Below, piece after piece: positions 60,820 to 64,000 of a stretch of DNA of 64,000 nt. The notes below the pieces were generated by a model, which was not told where the DNA came from, searched no databases, and was given only the letters and a program-made list of their open reading frames with translations. The stretch is from Dokdonia sp. 4H-3-7-5 (GTDB taxonomy: Bacteria; Bacteroidota; Bacteroidia; Flavobacteriales; Flavobacteriaceae). A program made the position numbers and the translations under genes. The first letter of the stretch is position 1. Each line of letters begins with the position of its first letter. The DNA lies in the NCBI RefSeq assembly GCF_000212355.1, contig NC_015496.1, positions 992,001 to 1,056,000 on the forward strand, read 5' to 3'.

Positions 60820-61449
60820 TTATAGGGCTTGTAAGCTTTCGCGAAAACGTTCTGCATATTCTGCTATTACATTTTCATCAAAATAAGGTTCTTCATCAAT
60901 GCGACCTATAATGGTAACACCAGTCATATTCTCAATGATTGCCTCCGTTGTAGGATGTTCTTCTCCAGAAAAAATAATCCCCGCCACAGCTAGTCCTCTT
61001 GCTTTGAGCAGCTCGATAGTCAATAAGGTGTGATTTATACTTCCTAGATAATGACGAGACACAACAATCACCTTATCTGTAGGCACTATTAAATCGGCTA
61101 TGGTTTCTGTTTCATTTATAGGCACGAGTATACCACCAGCTCCTTCTATTACTAGAGGTCTAGTCGATTCAGGACGTTTTATAGAGGCGGCAGTAACTGT
61201 AATGCCATCAATCTCTGCAGCAGCGTGCGGACTCATAGGTGTCTTGAGCGAATAACTATTATCGTGATATTGCGATATTTCATTATTAACTAAATGCTTT
61301 ACTTTATGTGTATCACTATTATCAAGATCTCCAGCCTGTATTGGCTTCCAGTAATCTGCCTCTAGTGACTGTGTCACTATTGCTGCAGCTACCGTCTTTC
61401 CAACATCTGTAGAGATTCCTGTTATAAAATATGTCTTATTTGATTTCAT
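60820..61449 (-). CDS. bioD: Dethiobiotin synthetase
   Basis: A 209-residue P-loop carboxylase closing the ureido ring to dethiobiotin. Motifs: N-terminal TYFITGISTDVGKTVAAA (P-loop variant), YWKPIQAGD, SPHAAAEIDG and EGAGGILVPI. The open frame extends to 61518, but ATG 61449 gives the canonical N-terminus and overlaps the end of the DUF2007 gene by 14 bp, implying coupling. Its last residues (RFRESLQAL) are encoded partly by an iterated palindrome close to the stop. Confidence 0.95.
   Translation of the reverse strand: MKSNKTYFITGISTDVGKTVAAAIVTQSLEADYWKPIQAGDLDNSDTHKVKHLVNNEISQYHDNSYSLKTPMSPHAAAEIDGITVTAASIKRPESTRPLVIEGAGGILVPINETETIADLIVPTDKVIVVSRHYLGSINHTLLTIELLKARGLAVAGIIFSGEEHPTTEAIIENMTGVTIIGRIDEEPYFDENVIAEYAERFRESLQAL
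60834..60849. repeat. Iterated palindrome copy 21
   Basis: At the 3' end of bioD, about 11 bp before its stop codon; core exact, two outer mismatches; read as RFRES. Confidence 0.9.
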
Positions 61450-61852
61450 TAAATTTTGTTTTACAGTTATCACAGCGATACTCGTATTTTGTGTAAAATG
61501 GAAGCGCGCCAAAAACAAAACCTAGGAGAAAAGCTCCCAGAGATCTAATATCTGAAACGGTTGTAAAAAGTGCAACTTCCTCACTATTGCAATTGGGACA
61601 ATGTACAGGCGAACCATCTTCGGTAACAGAATACTCTGAGATTTCACTTAAGATTTCTTTCGCTCTTGATTCTTGATCTGCAGGCACTCGTAGTTTTACA
61701 CCACCAATGGCATTACTCACTAGCGGATCTGTATCTATTGTATAATTATCTGCTAGAAAAGCCTGAATACCTTCTGCAAGTAATCGACCTTTAAAAATTT
61801 GAGCTCCACTTGAGTATTGAAACTGAGCAATGGTTACAAATGTGTTTGACAT
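61436..61852 (-). CDS. DUF2007-domain protein with zinc-ribbon C-terminus
   Basis: A 138-residue protein: an N-terminal DUF2007-type signal-transducing fold (residues 1-70, AQFQYSSGAQIFKGRLLAEGIQAF), then a zinc-ribbon-like cysteine pattern (CPNCNSEE and later YRCDNCKTKF) split by a short hydrophobic segment (LGAFLLGFVFGALPF). The function is unknown. It is co-transcribed with bioD, overlapping it by 14 bp, which may be incidental to biotin synthesis. A perfect -7 box TATATTTG ends 4 bp before the ATG, so this gene probably begins the bioD-bioA transcript as a leaderless mRNA. Confidence 0.82.
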   Translation of the reverse strand: MSNTFVTIAQFQYSSGAQIFKGRLLAEGIQAFLADNYTIDTDPLVSNAIGGVKLRVPADQESRAKEILSEISEYSVTEDGSPVHCPNCNSEEVALFTTVSDIRSLGAFLLGFVFGALPFYTKYEYRCDNCKTKFNEIK

Positions 61853-61856
61853 AGCA

Positions 61857-61864
61857 CAAATATA
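61857..61864 (-). promoter_or_regulatory. -7 box TATATTTG of DUF2007-bioD unit
   Basis: Exact box ending 4 bp before ATG 61852, same layout as at 34693. Confidence 0.45.
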
Positions 61865-61888
61865 ATCTTCACATTACATATTAGTAAG

Positions 61889-63073
61889 CTATAACTGTGC
61901 TTTTAAAATAGCCAGCAATGCTGTTATTTCATCTTTCGTATTATATGTGTGTAGACATATCCGCAAGCGCTCTTGACCTTCTGGAACTGTGGGAGATAAA
62001 ATAGGTTTCACTTCAAAATTTTCTTGTTCAAGCTTTCGCGAAAGCGTTCTAACCTTTTCATTACCCATCACCACAGCACAGTGTATGGCTGAATTACTTT
62101 CTATGAATAAGCTATCAAGTTCGTGCTTTTGAATCAAACTGTTGAAATAAATTATAAGCTCTTGTAAATTTCCCACTGCTGGTAACTGTGCATCACTCCG
62201 CACATCTAATTGCTCGTAAGCGGCCATTATTGTAGCAATGGCATGCGGTGGAAGTCCCGTGGTGTAAATAAATGATCTCGCAAAATTAATAAGGTAGGTG
62301 CACAATGGCTCGCTGCATAAAATAGCTGCCCCATGTGCTCCCATGCCTTTACCAAAAGTAATAATACGAGCAAAAGTCTCGTTTTCTAACGCCAACTCCT
62401 GCACTAAACCAAGTCCCTTTGTACCTATAACACCCGTTGCATGAGCTTCATCTACTATTAGGTAGATGTTATGTTTTTTACAAAGCTGAGTAATAGCCAT
62501 GAGATCTGGCGTATCACCATCCATCGAAAAAACTGACTCCGTAACGAGGTATATCGCCGTTGTAGTTTCTTGATCATCTAGGTGATGCATCGCTTTAAGA
62601 CGAGTGACTACAGTTTCTATATCTGCAATATCATTGTGTTTAAACTTATAACCTCTAGCAAGGCTCATCTGGATACCATCACGTATGCTAGCGTGTATAA
62701 ACTCGTCGTAAAGAATGAGATCACCGCGCTGTGGCACGCTTTGAAAAAAACCAATATTTGCATCATAACCGCTATTAAATATAAGAGCAGTCTCACTATT
62801 ATGAACACCAGCAATTAAGGTCTCTGCCTGACTATAAAGGGTATGATTACCAGATAACAGTCGACTGCCGGTGGCACCATTTGCAATAATTTGATGTTCG
62901 TCTAAGATCTCTTGTGTTCGCTCTGCAATATTTCTAGCAATAGGAAGGCTACTAGAAAAACCCAAATAATCGTTAGATGAAAAATCCACCAGACCTAACG
63001 AAGTATTAAGTGTTCGCAAAGAATCACTGTCTCTGCGTATGCTAAGTTTTTTCTGTAGTTTTTCTGGTAACAT
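61889..63073 (-). CDS. bioF: 8-amino-7-oxononanoate synthase (alpha-oxoamine synthase family)
   Basis: About 394 residues, a PLP enzyme condensing pimeloyl thioester with alanine. VDFSSNDYLGFSS, GATGSRLLSGNHTLY, FNSGYDANIGF, YLIVDEAHATGVIG and the PLP-lysine segment TFGKGMGAHGAA are typical. The open frame extends to 63190, but ATG 63073 is chosen: MLPEKLQKKL is a normal start and a TATCTTTA box ends exactly 4 bp upstream. Location beside bioD, bioA and bioB supports BioF over other alpha-oxoamine synthases. An iterated palindrome is embedded, read as TLSRKL. Confidence 0.92.
   Translation of the reverse strand: MLPEKLQKKLSIRRDSDSLRTLNTSLGLVDFSSNDYLGFSSSLPIARNIAERTQEILDEHQIIANGATGSRLLSGNHTLYSQAETLIAGVHNSETALIFNSGYDANIGFFQSVPQRGDLILYDEFIHASIRDGIQMSLARGYKFKHNDIADIETVVTRLKAMHHLDDQETTTAIYLVTESVFSMDGDTPDLMAITQLCKKHNIYLIVDEAHATGVIGTKGLGLVQELALENETFARIITFGKGMGAHGAAILCSEPLCTYLINFARSFIYTTGLPPHAIATIMAAYEQLDVRSDAQLPAVGNLQELIIYFNSLIQKHELDSLFIESNSAIHCAVVMGNEKVRTLSRKLEQENFEVKPILSPTVPEGQERLRICLHTYNTKDEITALLAILKAQL
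62031..62046. repeat. Iterated palindrome copy 22
   Basis: Within bioF; left outer base differs; read as TLSRKL. Confidence 0.92.
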
Positions 63074-63077
63074 ATGG

Positions 63078-63085
63078 TAAAGATA
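63078..63085 (-). promoter_or_regulatory. -7-like box TATCTTTA of bioF
   Basis: Ends 4 bp before ATG 63073; identical octamer and spacing as in front of the DUF4230 gene. Confidence 0.35.
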
Positions 63086-63158
63086 CTTCACGTGTTTGAC
63101 ATATATAACCCACGGAAGTGATCTTAGTTTCTTACTTTTAAATTCTAAATATTCTACT

Positions 63159-64000
63159 ATGAGATTTTTATGTTTCGCCCTTTTACTCACTAGCCTTTGT
63201 TATGGACAAACTAATGTGTACGAGATATCTTTTGATAACGCACACCACCATGAAGCGCAGATAGCTATCACTTTTCCTGAACTCAAGAAAAAGACCGTAG
63301 TGGTGCGCATGAGTAGATCCTCACCAGGACGCTACGCAATACATGAGTTTGCAAAAAACGTTTTTAATTTTAAGGCTACAAACAGTAAGGGAGAAGCGCT
63401 AGAAGCAACACGTCCAGATGCATACTCTTGGAAGATTAAAGATCATGATGGAGAGGTAAACGTGTCATACACACTATTTGCAAATAGAGCAGATGGTACC
63501 TACTCACAAGTAGATGAGTCGCACGCACATCTCAATATGCCAGCAACGTTCATGTTTATGGAAGGAGAAGACCACCGTCCAATTGAGATAAATTTTAAAC
63601 TAAGGAAAGATTTGAATTGGAAGGTAGCGAGCCAACTCAAAAAAATAGACGATGCACGTTACAGCGCACCAAACTTGCAGTACTTTTTAGACAGCCCTAC
63701 AGAGGTAAGCGATTACAAGCTTAGGGAATTTAAAGTAGATGGTCAGAACATACGTTTTGCATTACATAGTGATGACACCTCAGAAGATTTTGACACCTAT
63801 TGGGACAAGGTAAAAGCTATTGTACTGGCGCAAAAAGAGGTTTTTGGAACGTTGCCTACCTATGATTTTGGCGAGTACACTTTTCTTGCTTGTTATGCTC
63901 CTCACGTATCTGGAGATGGGATGGAACATCGCAACAGCACGATTCTTACAGACAGAGAGTCACTAGCAGCTGGAGGAATGGATGGAAATATAGGTACTGT
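63159..64000 (+). CDS. M61-family glycyl aminopeptidase, partial (3' end outside window)
   Basis: An ATG frame open from 63159 to the window edge (280 codons seen), so the gene is truncated here. It has a signal peptide (MRFLCFALLLTSLCYGQ), then an N-terminal beta domain typical of M61 peptidases (VVVRMSRSSPGRYAIHEFAKNV) and the diagnostic segment SGDGMEHRNST. The catalytic HExxH site and PDZ domain would lie beyond the edge. It would be an exported aminopeptidase with preference for Gly/Ala N-termini. Divergent from bioF, 85 bp between starts. Confidence 0.87.
   Translation, partial: MRFLCFALLLTSLCYGQTNVYEISFDNAHHHEAQIAITFPELKKKTVVVRMSRSSPGRYAIHEFAKNVFNFKATNSKGEALEATRPDAYSWKIKDHDGEVNVSYTLFANRADGTYSQVDESHAHLNMPATFMFMEGEDHRPIEINFKLRKDLNWKVASQLKKIDDARYSAPNLQYFLDSPTEVSDYKLREFKVDGQNIRFALHSDDTSEDFDTYWDKVKAIVLAQKEVFGTLPTYDFGEYTFLACYAPHVSGDGMEHRNSTILTDRESLAAGGMDGNIGT

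Noticed and set aside
41-62046. Palindrome as a parS-type partition site
   Set aside because: The sequence does not match the usual TGTTTCACGTGAAACA parS and is far too frequent and evenly spread.
41-62046. Palindrome as a mobile REP/BIME or transposon inverted end
   Set aside because: No conserved flanks, no pairing at fixed distance, no transposase, and many copies lie inside intact conserved genes.
1-64000. tRNA, rRNA, CRISPR, insertion sequences, prophage
   Set aside because: Looked for in the gaps by eye; gaps are short and none showed cloverleaf-like folds, spacer-repeat arrays or transposase/integrase frames.

Overview
The window reads as chromosomal DNA of a marine-type member of the Flavobacteriaceae (Bacteroidota). 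The evidence is low GC, genes without Shine-Dalgarno leaders, -7 promoter boxes of the TAnnTTTG type, several TonB-dependent receptors with an N-terminal carboxypeptidase-like domain, DUF5689 and CCC-motif proteins, and hybrid sensor kinases. A Dokdonia/Krokinobacter-like genus is my guess from overall gene style; the sequence alone does not prove it. No rRNA, tRNA, CRISPR, prophage or insertion sequence was seen. 55 genes are called, one cut by the right edge.

Layout. 0-6.5 kb: two paralogous endonuclease/exonuclease/phosphatase genes flank an outer-membrane receptor and a DUF5689 lipoprotein, plausibly a nucleic-acid or phosphate-ester scavenging locus. 6.6-10.4 kb: a small membrane protein and an Oar-like TonB receptor. 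10.5-18.4 kb: a minus-strand block with pgi, an M23 peptidase, tryptophan 2,3-dioxygenase, a DUF3108 protein, 4-hydroxyphenylpyruvate dioxygenase, a CCC-motif protein and homogentisate dioxygenase (aromatic amino-acid catabolism). 18.6-26 kb: a complete trans-4-hydroxyproline catabolic operon (epimerase, FAD oxidase, deaminase, semialdehyde dehydrogenase) with a DUF885 peptidase and a divergent AraC regulator. 26.1-28.5 kb: receiver, CHASE3-type kinase and second receiver. 28.5-34.4 kb: membrane hydrolase, membrane-anchored MutS-like ATPase operon and a surface protein. 34.5-38 kb: a small basic protein, ThiE-like protein, thioredoxin, a 47-codon gene and acs. 38.4-40.6 kb: TPR hybrid kinase. 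41-48.8 kb: a short SSB, a three-gene biotin-dependent acyl-CoA carboxylase, RecQ and a DASS transporter. 48.8-55.4 kb: RibA-like and TPMT-like enzymes, then a four-gene operon of two receivers, a TonB receptor and a YfiR-domain kinase. 55.5-63.1 kb: JmjC/cupin protein and a biotin synthesis cluster (bioB, a ketosynthase, bioA, bioD, DUF2007, bioF). 63.2 kb to the end: an M61 peptidase.

The most striking signal is not a gene. A palindrome with core TTTCGCGAAA (best form CGCTTTCGCGAAAGCG, often extended to TACGCTTTCGCGAAAGCGTA) occurs 22 times exactly, roughly once per 3 kb, in coding and intergenic DNA alike. Inside genes it is read in all three frames, giving the recurring peptides AFAKA, RFRES and LSRK. 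Several copies lie within about 20 bp of stop codons. I know of no named element of this sequence; it resembles the highly iterated palindromes of cyanobacteria in behaviour. Secondary signals are a 10-bp-phased repeat upstream of ssb, -7 boxes lying 3-4 bp before the start codon of seven genes (suggesting leaderless mRNAs), and the receiver-receiver-receptor-kinase operon.
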